Origin: Mesorhizobium comanense
GTDB taxonomy: Bacteria > Pseudomonadota > Alphaproteobacteria > Rhizobiales > Rhizobiaceae
Direction: 5' to 3'
NCBI RefSeq assembly: GCF_005503535.1
Contig: NZ_SCNN01000012.1
Location: forward strand, 1-64,000
DNA length: 64,000 bases
The position numbers and the translations under genes were made by a program. Positions 1 through 8,337 of this stretch are shown piece after piece. The notes under the pieces are model-generated. The model made no database searches, was not told the DNA's origin, and was given only the letters and a program-made list of their open reading frames with translations. How positions within the stretch are numbered: the stretch's first letter is position 1; each line of letters starts with the position of its first letter.

Positions 1-43
1 GGAAGGGAGCTTTCCTGGACAAGCATCGAGTTCAAAGCCAGGT

Positions 44-111
44 GCCTTTCCTCTCCCCCGTCGATCGGGGGAGAGGTGGCTCGGCGAAGCCGAGACGGAG
101 TGGGGGTCGAC
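44..111. repeat. Rhizobial palindromic intergenic repeat, partial copy
   Basis: A perfect hairpin (CCTCTCCCCC arm, GTCGATC centre) lies at 50-76, followed by a GGCTCGGCGAAGCCGAG stem and GGAGTGGGGGTCGAC. Nearly the same 65-base block recurs at 12006-12070. It sits just downstream of the last phn gene, so it may also act as a transcript end, but no U-tract follows on the minus strand. Confidence 0.75.
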
Positions 112-157
112 CGGCGCTGCGCCACACGGTGCCGGTGCGCGCCCGTACGCCACAAGG

Positions 158-1534
158 TCACCCCCGCTCGGCCTGGATCCTGTTGTAATCGTGGATCGTC
201 CGGCTCAACCTCCGGCGCAGGAAACTGGAGATGTTGTCGAAGATGAAGACGACCAGCAGGATCAAAAGCACCATGTAGAAGACGTTGGCCCAGTTGGAGT
301 TGGTGCGCATGGCTTCCCACAGTTTCAGGCCGATGCCGCCGGCGCCGACGGCGCCGATGATGGTGGCGCCTCTGGTGTTGGATTCCCACTGGTAGAGCGT
401 CTGGCTGATGAAGATCGGGATCACCTCGGGCATCACGCCGTAGCGCTGCACCAACAGGCCGTTGGCGCCGGTCGAAAGCACGCCCTCGCGTGGCTTGTCG
501 TCGATGTTCTCAAGCGCCTCCGAGTAGGTTTTGCCGAGCGTGCCGATCTCGGTGAAGAAGATCGCGGCGCTTCCCGCCAGCGGGCCGGGGCCGAAGGCGC
601 GCGTGAAGAACAGCGCCCAGATCAACATGTCGACCGAGCGCATGAAGTCGAAGAAGCGCTTGAGCACCTGGCTCAGCACGCCGCTCGGCGTGATGTTGCG
701 CGCGGCGAAGAAGGCGAGCGGAAAGGCGACGATGCCGCCGAGCAGCGTGCCGAGGAACGCCATGACGATGGTCTGCAAAAGCTTCGTCCAGACGTCGCCG
801 TGCTGCCACTGGGCATTGTTCCAGATGTTGTCGGCGGCGAGCGCGAGGTTCGATGTGCCCGGCTTGAGTTCAGGGCCCGACATGATCAGCGAGATCACCT
901 CGCCCGCCGGCTTGCCGAAGAAGGGCGAGCGGGTGTCGAAAACGAAGTTTGCCCAGCCGAGGAAGCGCTTGCGCACCTTGACGCGGTCGACGGTGACACG
1001 GACCTCGCCGACGAAGCCCATCTTGGCGACCACCTCGTCGTCATGCGCGGTGACCCAGTCCGGCACCGGGCCCTGGACGAGCGGCTTGCCGCTTGCCAGC
1101 GAGACGGGAACCGTCTGGCCATTGGCGGTGATCGTCGCCTGCGTCTTGTCGAAGACGACGGATTTCGCCGGCCCGTCGATCAGGATCGTAAAGGTGCCGT
1201 CCGGGTTCTTGATCACCCAATCCGGGTTCGGGTTTTCGCCCAGTGCCGAGAAGCGCGGATATTTCGGCGTGATCTGCGGCTGGTCGAGGCGGAATTCCGG
1301 CTGCAGGTCGTAGCTGATCCACTGCGTCAGGAAGAGCGGCAGGCGCTCCCAATGCGATTCCCGCAGCACCTGGGGCAGGTTGAAGAACCAGAGGACATAG
1401 ACGAGGTAAAGCAGAATGCCGGTAAACAGGAGCAGCGGCGAGAAGCGCTTGTACAGCGGCCGCCGGAACACTTGCGGGTAGCGCTCTTCGATCGACAGGA
1501 TCTCGTCGGCGGTCATCGAAGCCATGTCAGGCAC
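158..1534 (-). CDS. phnE: Phosphonate ABC transporter permease PhnE (second copy, long form)
   Basis: Inner-membrane permease of the phosphonate/phosphate-ester importer; it would pair with the neighbouring PhnE and be driven by PhnC. The C-terminal half (from about residue 255) has the usual binding-protein-dependent permease membrane segments and a coupling-loop region with GATIIGAVGAGGIGLKLWEA. At 458 residues it is far longer than a usual PhnE of about 260-300. After a first membrane segment (about residues 33-55) comes a hydrophilic stretch of roughly 190 residues, predicted to face the periplasm, which PhnE normally lacks. Its start overlaps the end of the upstream phnE by 8 bases, so the two are probably translated together. 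It is the last phn gene visible on this strand. Confidence 0.9.
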   Translation of the reverse strand: MPDMASMTADEILSIEERYPQVFRRPLYKRFSPLLLFTGILLYLVYVLWFFNLPQVLRESHWERLPLFLTQWISYDLQPEFRLDQPQITPKYPRFSALGENPNPDWVIKNPDGTFTILIDGPAKSVVFDKTQATITANGQTVPVSLASGKPLVQGPVPDWVTAHDDEVVAKMGFVGEVRVTVDRVKVRKRFLGWANFVFDTRSPFFGKPAGEVISLIMSGPELKPGTSNLALAADNIWNNAQWQHGDVWTKLLQTIVMAFLGTLLGGIVAFPLAFFAARNITPSGVLSQVLKRFFDFMRSVDMLIWALFFTRAFGPGPLAGSAAIFFTEIGTLGKTYSEALENIDDKPREGVLSTGANGLLVQRYGVMPEVIPIFISQTLYQWESNTRGATIIGAVGAGGIGLKLWEAMRTNSNWANVFYMVLLILLVVFIFDNISSFLRRRLSRTIHDYNRIQAERG

Positions 1535-2483
1535 TCATCAGGAAGGCTTGCTCGCCAACCAGTTTGCGGCGCAGCCAGGCGGAAAACTGGTCGATGATGA
1601 AGATGGTCGTGAACAGCAGCAGCACCAGCGCCAGCGTCTTGGCGCCGAAGCCGCGCGAGATGGACAGTTTCAGTTCCTCGCCGATGCCGCCGCCGCCGAC
1701 GGCGCCGATGATGGTCGAGGCGCGGACGTTAATCTCGACGCGCAGCAGCGTGTAGGACATGAAATTGGGCAGCACCTGCGGTAGGTCGGCGAACCGCACC
1801 CGCTCGAACCAGTTGGCGCCGACCGCCCGCAGACCTTCCTCGGCGCGCATGTCGATGTTCTCGTTGATCTCGTAGAACAGCTTGCCGAGCGCGCCGATCG
1901 AATGCAGGCCGATGGCGATGATGGCCGCGATCGGGCCGATGGAGACGATTGCAGCGAAAAGGCCGGCGATGACGATCTCGGGAAAGGCGCGCAGCAGTTC
2001 CATGAGACGTTTGACGATGAGCCTCAGCGCCGGATGAGGCGTCAGGTTGCGCGCGGCGATGAAGGAAAACGGCACGGCGAAGGTGAAGCCGATGAAGGTC
2101 GAGACCAGCGCCACGTTCACCGTGGTCAGCATCAACTCGAAATATTCGGGGACGTAGAAATCACCCCAGACATAAACCCGCCCGAGCGGGAAATTGTATT
2201 CCTGGGTGCCGGTGTCATGCGGCGAGGCAATGTCGAACAGCGCCCGCCAGACGTCGTTCCAGTCCTTGGGGACCAACCAGCTCAGGAAATCCAGGATATG
2301 CGGCAGCCGGTCGAAGAAATGGCCGGCATTGGCTTCGTCGGCGAACCACATGCTGGCGAACATGGCAGCGAGCAGCAGGCCGATGCCGAGCACGGTATAA
2401 AGGCGACGCAGCGACGTCTGGCGTCGCCAGGCATCGGCCATCTCATGAGTGGTGCCGGAGGGGGCTGTCACGGAAAGGGTCAT
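1527..2483 (-). CDS. phnE: Phosphonate ABC transporter permease PhnE (first copy)
   Basis: Inner-membrane permease of the phosphonate importer, 318 residues. One N-terminal membrane segment (GIGLLLAAMFASMWF) is followed by a periplasmic loop and then the conserved permease core, with a coupling motif containing STIIGAVGGGGIGEEL near the C-terminus. It lies directly after phnD, separated by a terminator-like hairpin, and overlaps the second phnE by 8 bases. Two PhnE proteins forming a heterodimeric channel is a known arrangement in rhizobial PhnCDE systems. The start at 2483 is only about 13 bases past the hairpin, so ribosome access may be affected by the structure. Confidence 0.93.
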   Translation of the reverse strand: MTLSVTAPSGTTHEMADAWRRQTSLRRLYTVLGIGLLLAAMFASMWFADEANAGHFFDRLPHILDFLSWLVPKDWNDVWRALFDIASPHDTGTQEYNFPLGRVYVWGDFYVPEYFELMLTTVNVALVSTFIGFTFAVPFSFIAARNLTPHPALRLIVKRLMELLRAFPEIVIAGLFAAIVSIGPIAAIIAIGLHSIGALGKLFYEINENIDMRAEEGLRAVGANWFERVRFADLPQVLPNFMSYTLLRVEINVRASTIIGAVGGGGIGEELKLSISRGFGAKTLALVLLLFTTIFIIDQFSAWLRRKLVGEQAFLMSA

Positions 2484-2495
2484 GATGGGAGATGC

Positions 2496-2523
2496 AAAAA
2501 GGGCGGTACCTCAGGTACCGCCC
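2496..2523 (-). terminator. Terminator-like hairpin between phnD and phnE
   Basis: On the minus strand GGGCGGTACC, a TGA loop and GGTACCGCCC form a perfect 10-base-pair stem followed by TTTTT. This is a canonical rho-independent terminator inside the phnDE transcript. It would let phnD be made in excess over the permeases, the usual stoichiometry for a binding protein, while partial read-through supplies phnE. Confidence 0.8.
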
Positions 2524-2538
2524 CTTGCGATTTCGCCG

Positions 2539-3447
2539 TTAGCCGCCGATGGCTGCCTTACGAGCTTCGACGATGACGTTGTAGAAGTCTGGCTTCACCG
2601 GCACATAGCCGGTAAAATCGCCGCCTTCGACGCCTTCGAAGCAAGCCTTGTCCTTGGTGGGCAGTTCGGTGAAGAAGGCAGCGAGCTTGGCGGTCATGTC
2701 CTCGCCGAGCGCCGTGCGCACGACCAGCGGGCCGTTCGGGATCAGGCCCGAGCGCCAGACTTCGACGAAGTCGTTCGGGTCGACGGCGCCCTTGGCGACG
2801 ACCTTGTGGAAGGTGCCGGAGGTGAAGCCGTTCTTGAAGTCGCCGATGCCGGAGGAATCGTCCACCGCCACGTCGACCTTGCCGTCGCGCACGGCCAGGA
2901 TGTTGTTCTCATGGCCGCCGTTGAACTGGGTCGAGGCGAAGAAGGTCTCGTTCGAGGCGCCGGTGTCCTTCGGAATCTGGGTCAGCGGGATCAGGTAGCC
3001 CGAGGTCGAATCCGGATCGGCATAGCCGAGCTTCTTGCCCTTGGCCGACTTGATGTCGGTGATGCCCGAGGTCTTCAGCGCCAGGCCGATCGAATAATAG
3101 CCGGTGGAGCCGTCGGTCTGCTTGGTGGTGAGGATCGGGGTAACCGCCTTCGGGTCCTTGAGATAGACGCTGGCGTAGCCGGAGGCGCCGAGTTCGGCGA
3201 AGTCGAGCGTGCCGCCAAGCAGACCCTGGATGACGCCGTCATAGTCGGCGGCCGGGAACAGCGAGACCTTCTCGAAGCCGAATTCGGCCTTCAGGTGGTC
3301 GGCCAGGCACTGGTAGTTGCGCAGGCGGTCGGATTCGTTCTCGCCGCCGAGAATGCCGACGCGGAATTCCTTCATGTCGGCCGCGTGGGCCATGCTGGTG
3401 GCCATCGCGAGCACCGAAACGGCGCTCAATACCATCTTCCTGAACAT
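2539..3447 (-). CDS. phnD: Phosphonate ABC transporter substrate-binding protein PhnD
   Basis: Periplasmic binding protein that captures phosphonates or phosphate esters for PhnCE import. The start at 3447 gives 302 residues with a clear Sec signal peptide (MFRKMVLSAVSVLAMATSMAHA) and an AGGAGAG ribosome site just upstream. The open frame runs further upstream through phnC sequence, but that extension is antiparallel noise of the overlapping gene. The mature protein shows the PhnD pattern FRVGILGGENESDRL and later GYADPDSTSGYL. It lies 110 bases after phnC, and a strong hairpin with a U-tract follows it. Confidence 0.95.
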   Translation of the reverse strand: MFRKMVLSAVSVLAMATSMAHAADMKEFRVGILGGENESDRLRNYQCLADHLKAEFGFEKVSLFPAADYDGVIQGLLGGTLDFAELGASGYASVYLKDPKAVTPILTTKQTDGSTGYYSIGLALKTSGITDIKSAKGKKLGYADPDSTSGYLIPLTQIPKDTGASNETFFASTQFNGGHENNILAVRDGKVDVAVDDSSGIGDFKNGFTSGTFHKVVAKGAVDPNDFVEVWRSGLIPNGPLVVRTALGEDMTAKLAAFFTELPTKDKACFEGVEGGDFTGYVPVKPDFYNVIVEARKAAIGG

Positions 3448-3557
3448 TGATGTCTCTCCTGTAAGTTCCGGCCCCGCGCCGGAGACGTTCTTGATCCTGA
3501 CGATTGCCCTTGACGCGGGCGGACGATCCAGGCTGCTCGTTATCGGCCCATACGGGC

Positions 3558-4415
3558 TCAGTATCCCGGAAATGCGGGCTCGAGCGGTCCGGCGGATGCG
3601 GCGATTTTCTGCTTGAAGGAAACGCTGGTGGAGGTGATGGCCTCGGAAATGTCGGTGCCGCTGGCATCGGCGCCATAGACGAGGCGCACAGCCTCGCGGT
3701 CGAGCGCTTCGGGCGGTCCGTCGAAGACCACCTTGCCGGCGGCCATGCCGATGATGCGGTTGCAATAGGCGCGCGCGGTATCGAGCGTATGCAGATTGGT
3801 GACGACGGTGATGCCTTCGCGCAGGTTGATGTCCTGCAGCGAGTCCATCACCACCTTGGCGTTGAGCGGGTCGAGCGAGGCGATCGGCTCGTCGGCCAGG
3901 ATCACCTTGGGCTGCTGCATCATGGCGCGCGCGATGGCGACGCGCTGCTGCTGCCCGCCCGAGAGCGTGCCGGCGGGCTGAAGCGCCGTGCGGGCGATGT
4001 CGAGCCGCTCGAGGGCGGCGACGGCTTCCGCGCATTCAGCGCGGGAAAACATGCCGAGAAGGTTGGACAGGGTCGAGCGGTGGTTCAGCTTGCCGAGCAG
4101 CACGTTGGTCAGAACGTCGAGGCGCGGCACCAGGTTGAACTGCTGGAAGATCATCGCGCAGTCGCGCTGCCAGCGCCGCAACGGCGAGCCGCGCAGCTGG
4201 GAAACTTCGGCGCCGTCAAAAAAAATCGACCCCTGGCTGGGGTCGACGAGACGATTGATCATGCGCAGAAGGGTCGATTTGCCGGCGCCCGAACGGCCGA
4301 TGACGCCGACCATCTGACCCTGCGGGATCGAGATGTTGACATCGCTGACGGCAGTGTTCTTGCCAAATCGTCGGCTGACACCGCGGATTTCGAGCGTTGC
4401 AGAGGCTGCTGACAT
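3558..4415 (-). CDS. phnC: Phosphonate ABC transporter ATP-binding protein PhnC
   Basis: Cytoplasmic ATPase that energises phosphonate import through the two PhnE proteins. The 285-residue protein has Walker A (GRSGAGKST), a Q-loop (MIFQQFNLV), the ABC signature LSGGQQQRVAIARAM and Walker B (VILADEP), all in order, and matches the usual PhnC length. It is the first gene of the phnCDE block; 129 bases separate it from the DUF1868 gene upstream, enough for its own promoter. A possible Pho-box-like repeat lies in that gap. Confidence 0.95.
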   Translation of the reverse strand: MSAASATLEIRGVSRRFGKNTAVSDVNISIPQGQMVGVIGRSGAGKSTLLRMINRLVDPSQGSIFFDGAEVSQLRGSPLRRWQRDCAMIFQQFNLVPRLDVLTNVLLGKLNHRSTLSNLLGMFSRAECAEAVAALERLDIARTALQPAGTLSGGQQQRVAIARAMMQQPKVILADEPIASLDPLNAKVVMDSLQDINLREGITVVTNLHTLDTARAYCNRIIGMAAGKVVFDGPPEALDREAVRLVYGADASGTDISEAITSTSVSFKQKIAASAGPLEPAFPGY

Positions 4416-4483
4416 AGGCAGGTTCCAGTCCGGACCATATTGATCGTCAGCTTCTCGCCTATCGCAGCCACATGAACCTGCCG

Positions 4484-4499
4484 TGTCGCGAGCGTGTCA
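4484..4499. promoter_or_regulatory. Weak Pho-box-like direct repeat upstream of phnC
   Basis: Two TGTC half sites (4484 and 4495) are spaced exactly 11 bases apart, the spacing of PhoB half sites, in the gap between phnC and the DUF1868 gene. The flanking bases match the rhizobial Pho box poorly and the repeat faces away from phnC, so this is only a candidate. Confidence 0.2.
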
Positions 4500-4544
4500 G
4501 TTTTGTTACGCTCCACAGACGCGGCGGACCCCGCCTGCGAACGG

Positions 4545-5255
4545 TCATGCGAGCACGAGCAGTTCCTCGAAATGCTTCATGTCGCGGAAAGCGCAGAAGG
4601 CGGGTGCCTTGATCTCGATCACAGGAGCCTGACGCTGGAAAAGCGCCAGGCAATCCTCGAACAGCGCCTGCCATGCGGCGGCCCTGTCATCGGCAAGGCG
4701 CTGAATCTGGTAGGCGAAGGTGATGTGGAAGACGTAGGTATCGTGATCGGGATGCCGGTATCCGAACGGCACCGCGAGCGCATCGCGCCATTGGCGCATG
4801 ATGCGCACATCCTCATCGGTCGCCCCGGCAACGGTGAGGCCGGTCGGAACGACCTCCACCACCCTGATGTTGAAGGGGCCGGCCCCCTGGAAACCTTCGA
4901 GGCGCTTGAGATAGAGACGCGTCATGGCATCGATGCCGGTATCCAGCGGCACGTCGTGCGGCCAGTAGGGCAGCCGGCGGCGGTATTCGATAATGCCCTG
5001 GAACAACGTCATGTGCAGGCTGGAGACGGGCGTGAAGGCGAGCCGGTCGGCATCGGGCATTGCCATCATCCGATCGCGCACGGCAAGCACCACGGCCTCG
5101 GACGGCGAACCGCCGACCAGGTGGCTGACGACGGTGTTGCCCGGCTCGGTCAGGAAATTGCCCGAAGTGTCGTAACGCGTACCGAGATGCACCGGCGCGG
5201 TCGGATTGGACCCGGCAAAGAATCCGGCGAGCGAAGGTTTGATTACATCGGGCAT
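4545..5255 (-). CDS. DUF1868 protein, 2H phosphoesterase superfamily
   Basis: A 236-residue cytoplasmic protein with two HxT motifs, H81-M-T83 (SSLHMTLFQG) and H177-I-T179 (VFHITFAY), the paired catalytic signature of the 2H phosphoesterase superfamily. The N-terminal pattern (YDTSGNFLTEPGNTVVSHL) fits the DUF1868 family. 2H enzymes act on 2',3'-cyclic or 1'',2''-cyclic phosphates. It lies between the C-P lyase genes and phnCDE on the same strand. The C-P lyase reaction yields 5-phosphoribosyl 1,2-cyclic phosphate, normally opened by PhnP, which is not in this window, so a role in opening that ring is an attractive but untested idea. It is not the DUF1045 family often found in phn operons. 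Confidence 0.8.
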   Translation of the reverse strand: MPDVIKPSLAGFFAGSNPTAPVHLGTRYDTSGNFLTEPGNTVVSHLVGGSPSEAVVLAVRDRMMAMPDADRLAFTPVSSLHMTLFQGIIEYRRRLPYWPHDVPLDTGIDAMTRLYLKRLEGFQGAGPFNIRVVEVVPTGLTVAGATDEDVRIMRQWRDALAVPFGYRHPDHDTYVFHITFAYQIQRLADDRAAAWQALFEDCLALFQRQAPVIEIKAPAFCAFRDMKHFEELLVLA

Positions 5256-5340
5256 GGCAATCTCCTTGGGGAGATGGCGTCCTGTCCGAGTCCTGTGTCA
5301 GGGATATGAAACAGACTGCCCACTGACAGGCATAATGGGC

Positions 5341-5958
5341 CTATCCGGCGTGCTTCTCCAGGAACGCCTCCGCCGAAAGCTCGCGAAAATCATCGAGCGA
5401 AGCGCGCAGCCTGTTATGGTCCCAATCCCACCAGGCGAGCGCCTGGTAGCGTTCGGCTGTGCGGCGGTCGAAGCGTTCGCGGATCGGCTTGGCCGGCACC
5501 CCCGCAACGATCGTGTAGGGCGCCACGTCCTTCGAAACCACCGCCCCTGCACCGACCGCGGCGCCGTCGCCGACGGTGACGCCGGGCAGGACAGTCGAGC
5601 CGTGGCCGAGCCACGTGTCATGGCCGATGGTGACGCGCTTGGCGCGGCGTTGAGCGAAGAACTCGCTTTCGTGTTCGGCGTCGTCCCAGTAGTCCGAGGC
5701 GCGGTAGGTGAAATGGTGCAGCGTCGGCCGCCAGGTCGGATGGTTGGTGGCGTTGAGGCGCACGCTTGCGGCGATGTTGGAAAACTTGCCGATCGTCGCG
5801 CACCAGACGGCGCAGTCCTGCATCATGTAGGAATAGTCGCCGAGCTCGCTTTCGGAAACGCGGCTGCGGTCGGCGATCTCGGTCCAGCGGCCAAGCGTCG
5901 AATTGTGGACCTCCGCCGTCGGATGGACCAGCGGTGTCTCGGACAATTTCCTGGTCAT
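5341..5958 (-). CDS. Hexapeptide-repeat acetyltransferase of phosphonate operons
   Basis: Left-handed beta-helix acyltransferase, 205 residues, similar to xenobiotic (CatB-like) acetyltransferases. It shows hexapeptide repeats around IGHDTWLGHGSTVLPGVTVG and the family end motif VAGVPAKPIRERF. A subfamily of these proteins occurs specifically in C-P lyase operons and may acetylate aminophosphonates, comparable in role to PhnO, although the substrate is not shown by sequence. Its start overlaps the phnL stop by 4 bases (ATGA), indicating translational coupling, and it appears to end the phnGHI-fosX-phnJKL transcript. Confidence 0.88.
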   Translation of the reverse strand: MTRKLSETPLVHPTAEVHNSTLGRWTEIADRSRVSESELGDYSYMMQDCAVWCATIGKFSNIAASVRLNATNHPTWRPTLHHFTYRASDYWDDAEHESEFFAQRRAKRVTIGHDTWLGHGSTVLPGVTVGDGAAVGAGAVVSKDVAPYTIVAGVPAKPIRERFDRRTAERYQALAWWDWDHNRLRASLDDFRELSAEAFLEKHAG

Positions 5959-6662
5959 GCGGCGAGTTTTCCCGGTGCGAAGGCGGTGACGTCGATGACG
6001 CGGTCGGCAACCGCCTCGCGCACCTCGTGGTCATGGAAGATACCGAGCAGGGCGACGCCGGCGGCTTTCTTGGCGGCGATGAGCTCGATCACCACGTCGC
6101 GGTTGGTGGCGTCGAGCGAGGCGGTCGGTTCGTCGAGAAGCAGGATCGGGTGCCCGGTGATGAAGCCGCGCGCGATGTTGACGCGCTGCTGCTCGCCGCC
6201 GGAGAAGGTCGCCGGCGGCAACGCCCAAAGCTTTTCCGGCAGGTTGAGCCGCGCCAGCAAGGCGCGCGCCTTGCCTCTCGCCGCCTCGCGCTCCTCGCCG
6301 CGTTCCACCAGAGGCTCGGCGACGACGTCGAGCGCCGAGACACGCGGCACGGTGCGCAGGAACTGGCTGACATAGCCGATCGTTTGCCGGCGTATGGCAA
6401 GGACCGTGCGTGGGCTGGCATGAGCGAGGTCGACAAGCCCGTCCTCGTGCTTGACGATGATCTGGCCTTCGTCGACGGCGTAATTGCCGTAGAGCATCTT
6501 CAGGATCGAGCTCTTGCCGGCGCCGGACGGGCCGCCGAGCACCGTGCATTCGCCGGCCTTGATCGAGAAGGAGACGCCGGCCACGACAGGAAGCTTGATG
6601 CCGTCGCGCAGATGCATGGTGAAGCTCTTGGCGACGTCAGAAACAACGAGGGGGGTCGGCAT
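5955..6662 (-). CDS. phnL: C-P lyase ABC-type protein PhnL
   Basis: ABC-fold ATPase of the C-P lyase system, 235 residues, with Walker A (GGPSGAGKSSILK), the signature FSGGEQQRVNIARGF and Walker B (ILLLDEPTASLD). PhnL works with PhnG, PhnH and PhnI in transferring the phosphonate to the ribose of ATP. The start at 6662 (MPTPLVVSDVAKSF) is used because upstream in-frame sequence belongs to phnK read in the wrong frame. It lies 2 bases after phnK and overlaps the acetyltransferase gene. Confidence 0.94.
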   Translation of the reverse strand: MPTPLVVSDVAKSFTMHLRDGIKLPVVAGVSFSIKAGECTVLGGPSGAGKSSILKMLYGNYAVDEGQIIVKHEDGLVDLAHASPRTVLAIRRQTIGYVSQFLRTVPRVSALDVVAEPLVERGEEREAARGKARALLARLNLPEKLWALPPATFSGGEQQRVNIARGFITGHPILLLDEPTASLDATNRDVVIELIAAKKAAGVALLGIFHDHEVREAVADRVIDVTAFAPGKLAA

Positions 6663-6664
6663 CG

Positions 6665-7441
6665 TCAAACCTGCAAGATCGAGGAAACAAGCAATTGCGT
6701 GTAGGGCGCCCGCGGATCGTCGAGCACGCGGTCGGTGAGACCGCTTTCGACGACGCGGCCATCCTTCATCACCATCATGCGCTGCGACAGAAGCCGCGCC
6801 ACGGCGAGGTCGTGGGTGACGACGATGGCCGCGAGGCCGAGATCGGTGACCAGTCCGCGCAAGAGGTCGAGCAGGCGCGCCTGCACCGAGACGTCGAGAC
6901 CGCCCGTCGGTTCGTCCATGAACACCAGCCGCGGCCCGGTGACGAGGTTGCGGGCGATCTGCAGGCGCTGGCGCATGCCGCCCGAGAAGGCGCGCGGCTC
7001 GTCGTCGATGCGGTCCTCTTCGATCTCGACGCGCGACAGCCAGTCGACGGCGGTGGCGCGGATCTTGCCGTAGTGTCGGTCGCCGACCGCCATCAGCCGT
7101 TCGCCGACATTGGCGCCGGCCGACACGGTCATGCGCAGGCCGTCCGCCGGGTTCTGGTGGACGAAGCCCCAGTCGGTGCGCATCAGGAAGCGGCGTTCGG
7201 CCTCGCTCATCCGGTAGAGCTCGCGGAACTGGCCATCGCGCATGCGGTAGCTTGCCGTGCCGGAAGAAGGCAGCAGCCGCGTCGAGAGGCAGTTGAGCAG
7301 CGTCGTCTTTCCCGAGCCGGATTCGCCGACCACAGCCAGGACTTCGCCCGGCCACAGGTCGAACGAGACGTTGTCGCAGCCGACGCGTGAGCCATAGAAT
7401 TTCGACAGCGCCGAGACGCGCAGCAACGGTTCGTCGGTCAT
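6665..7441 (-). CDS. phnK: C-P lyase ABC-type protein PhnK
   Basis: ABC-fold ATPase (258 residues) that associates with the PhnGHIJ core complex. Walker A is GESGSGKTTLLN, the signature FSGGMRQRLQIARNL and Walker B VFMDEPTGGLD. Length and order are typical. It overlaps phnJ by 4 bases and is followed by phnL 2 bases later, inside one tightly packed minus-strand operon. Confidence 0.95.
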   Translation of the reverse strand: MTDEPLLRVSALSKFYGSRVGCDNVSFDLWPGEVLAVVGESGSGKTTLLNCLSTRLLPSSGTASYRMRDGQFRELYRMSEAERRFLMRTDWGFVHQNPADGLRMTVSAGANVGERLMAVGDRHYGKIRATAVDWLSRVEIEEDRIDDEPRAFSGGMRQRLQIARNLVTGPRLVFMDEPTGGLDVSVQARLLDLLRGLVTDLGLAAIVVTHDLAVARLLSQRMMVMKDGRVVESGLTDRVLDDPRAPYTQLLVSSILQV

Positions 7442-8337
7442 TGCGCCGGCTCCATGTTTTCCGAGGCAGGATGGGTATCAGGGGCAAGATGGCCGCGATG
7501 GCCGTCGGCGCGCCGCTTCTCGCAATGATCGGTGTCGGAGCAGACGAACATGTGGCCGCCATGGTCGTCGAGGATGACCTCGTCGAGATAGACGTTCTCG
7601 GCCGCGCACAGCGCGCAGGGCTGGTCGAAGGTCTGGACCTCGAAGGGGTGGTCCTCGAAGTCGAGGCTGACGACATCGGTGAAGGGCGGCACGGCGTAGA
7701 TGCGCTTCTCGCGGCCGGCGCCGAACAGCTGCAGGGCCGGCGAACGGTGCATCTTGGGATTGTCGAATTTCGGCGTTGGAGAAGGGTCCATGACATAGCG
7801 GCCCTCGACCTTCACCGGATAGGCGTAGGTGGTGGCGATGCGGCCGTGCTTGGCGATGTCCTCGTAGAGTTTCACATGCATGAGGCCGTATTCTTCCAGC
7901 GCATGCATCTTGCGCGTTTCGGTCTCGCGCGGTTCGAGGAAGCGCAGCGGTTCGGGAATCGGCACCTGGAAGACCAGCACCTGGCCAGCGGTCAGCGGAT
8001 GCTCGGGGATGCGGTGGCGGGTCTGGATGATGGTGGCGGTGGCGGTGTCGGTGGTCACCGCGACATTGGCGACCTTCTTGAAGAAGGCGCGGATCGAGAC
8101 GGCGTTGGTGGTGTCGTCGGCGCCCTGGTCGATGACCTTCAGCACATCATCGGGACCGATGATCGAGGCGGTGACCTGGACGCCGCCGGTACCCCAGCCA
8201 TAGGGCATCGGCATTTCGCGCGAGGCGAACGGCACCTGGTAGCCGGGAATGGCGATGCCCTTGAGGATCGCGCGGCGGATCATCCTTTTGGTCTGTTCGT
8301 CGAGATAGGCGAAGTTGTAGGTGGCGATGTCGGTCAT
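7438..8337 (-). CDS. phnJ: Alpha-D-ribose 1-methylphosphonate 5-phosphate C-P lyase PhnJ
   Basis: Radical SAM enzyme that cleaves the carbon-phosphorus bond, releasing the alkane and 5-phosphoribosyl 1,2-cyclic phosphate. The 299-residue protein keeps the four-cysteine pattern C-x2-C-x21-C-x5-C near the C-terminus (from QPCALCAAENV to SDTDHC), the same spacing as the three cluster cysteines plus the catalytic cysteine of E. coli PhnJ. It overlaps fosX upstream and phnK downstream by 4 bases each, so it should be translated in step with both. Confidence 0.97.
   Translation of the reverse strand: MTDIATYNFAYLDEQTKRMIRRAILKGIAIPGYQVPFASREMPMPYGWGTGGVQVTASIIGPDDVLKVIDQGADDTTNAVSIRAFFKKVANVAVTTDTATATIIQTRHRIPEHPLTAGQVLVFQVPIPEPLRFLEPRETETRKMHALEEYGLMHVKLYEDIAKHGRIATTYAYPVKVEGRYVMDPSPTPKFDNPKMHRSPALQLFGAGREKRIYAVPPFTDVVSLDFEDHPFEVQTFDQPCALCAAENVYLDEVILDDHGGHMFVCSDTDHCEKRRADGHRGHLAPDTHPASENMEPAQ

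Noticed and set aside
191..1597. Open frame of 468 codons on the plus strand opposite phnE
   Set aside because: Shadow of the phnE gene; composition is Arg/Glu/Asp/His-rich and no ribosome site or family pattern is present.
2539..4035. A single long frame that could be read as a fusion of phnD with upstream sequence
   Set aside because: The upstream part is phnC read out of frame; a signal peptide and ribosome site mark the real phnD start at 3447.
5256..5340. CTGTCA and CTGTTTC elements before the DUF1868 gene as a Pho box
   Set aside because: The spacing is about 15 bases rather than 11 and the second half matches poorly.
5955..7796. A 613-codon frame covering phnL and beyond
   Set aside because: Only the last 235 codons are PhnL; the rest is phnK and phnJ in a wrong frame with Arg/Pro-rich noise.
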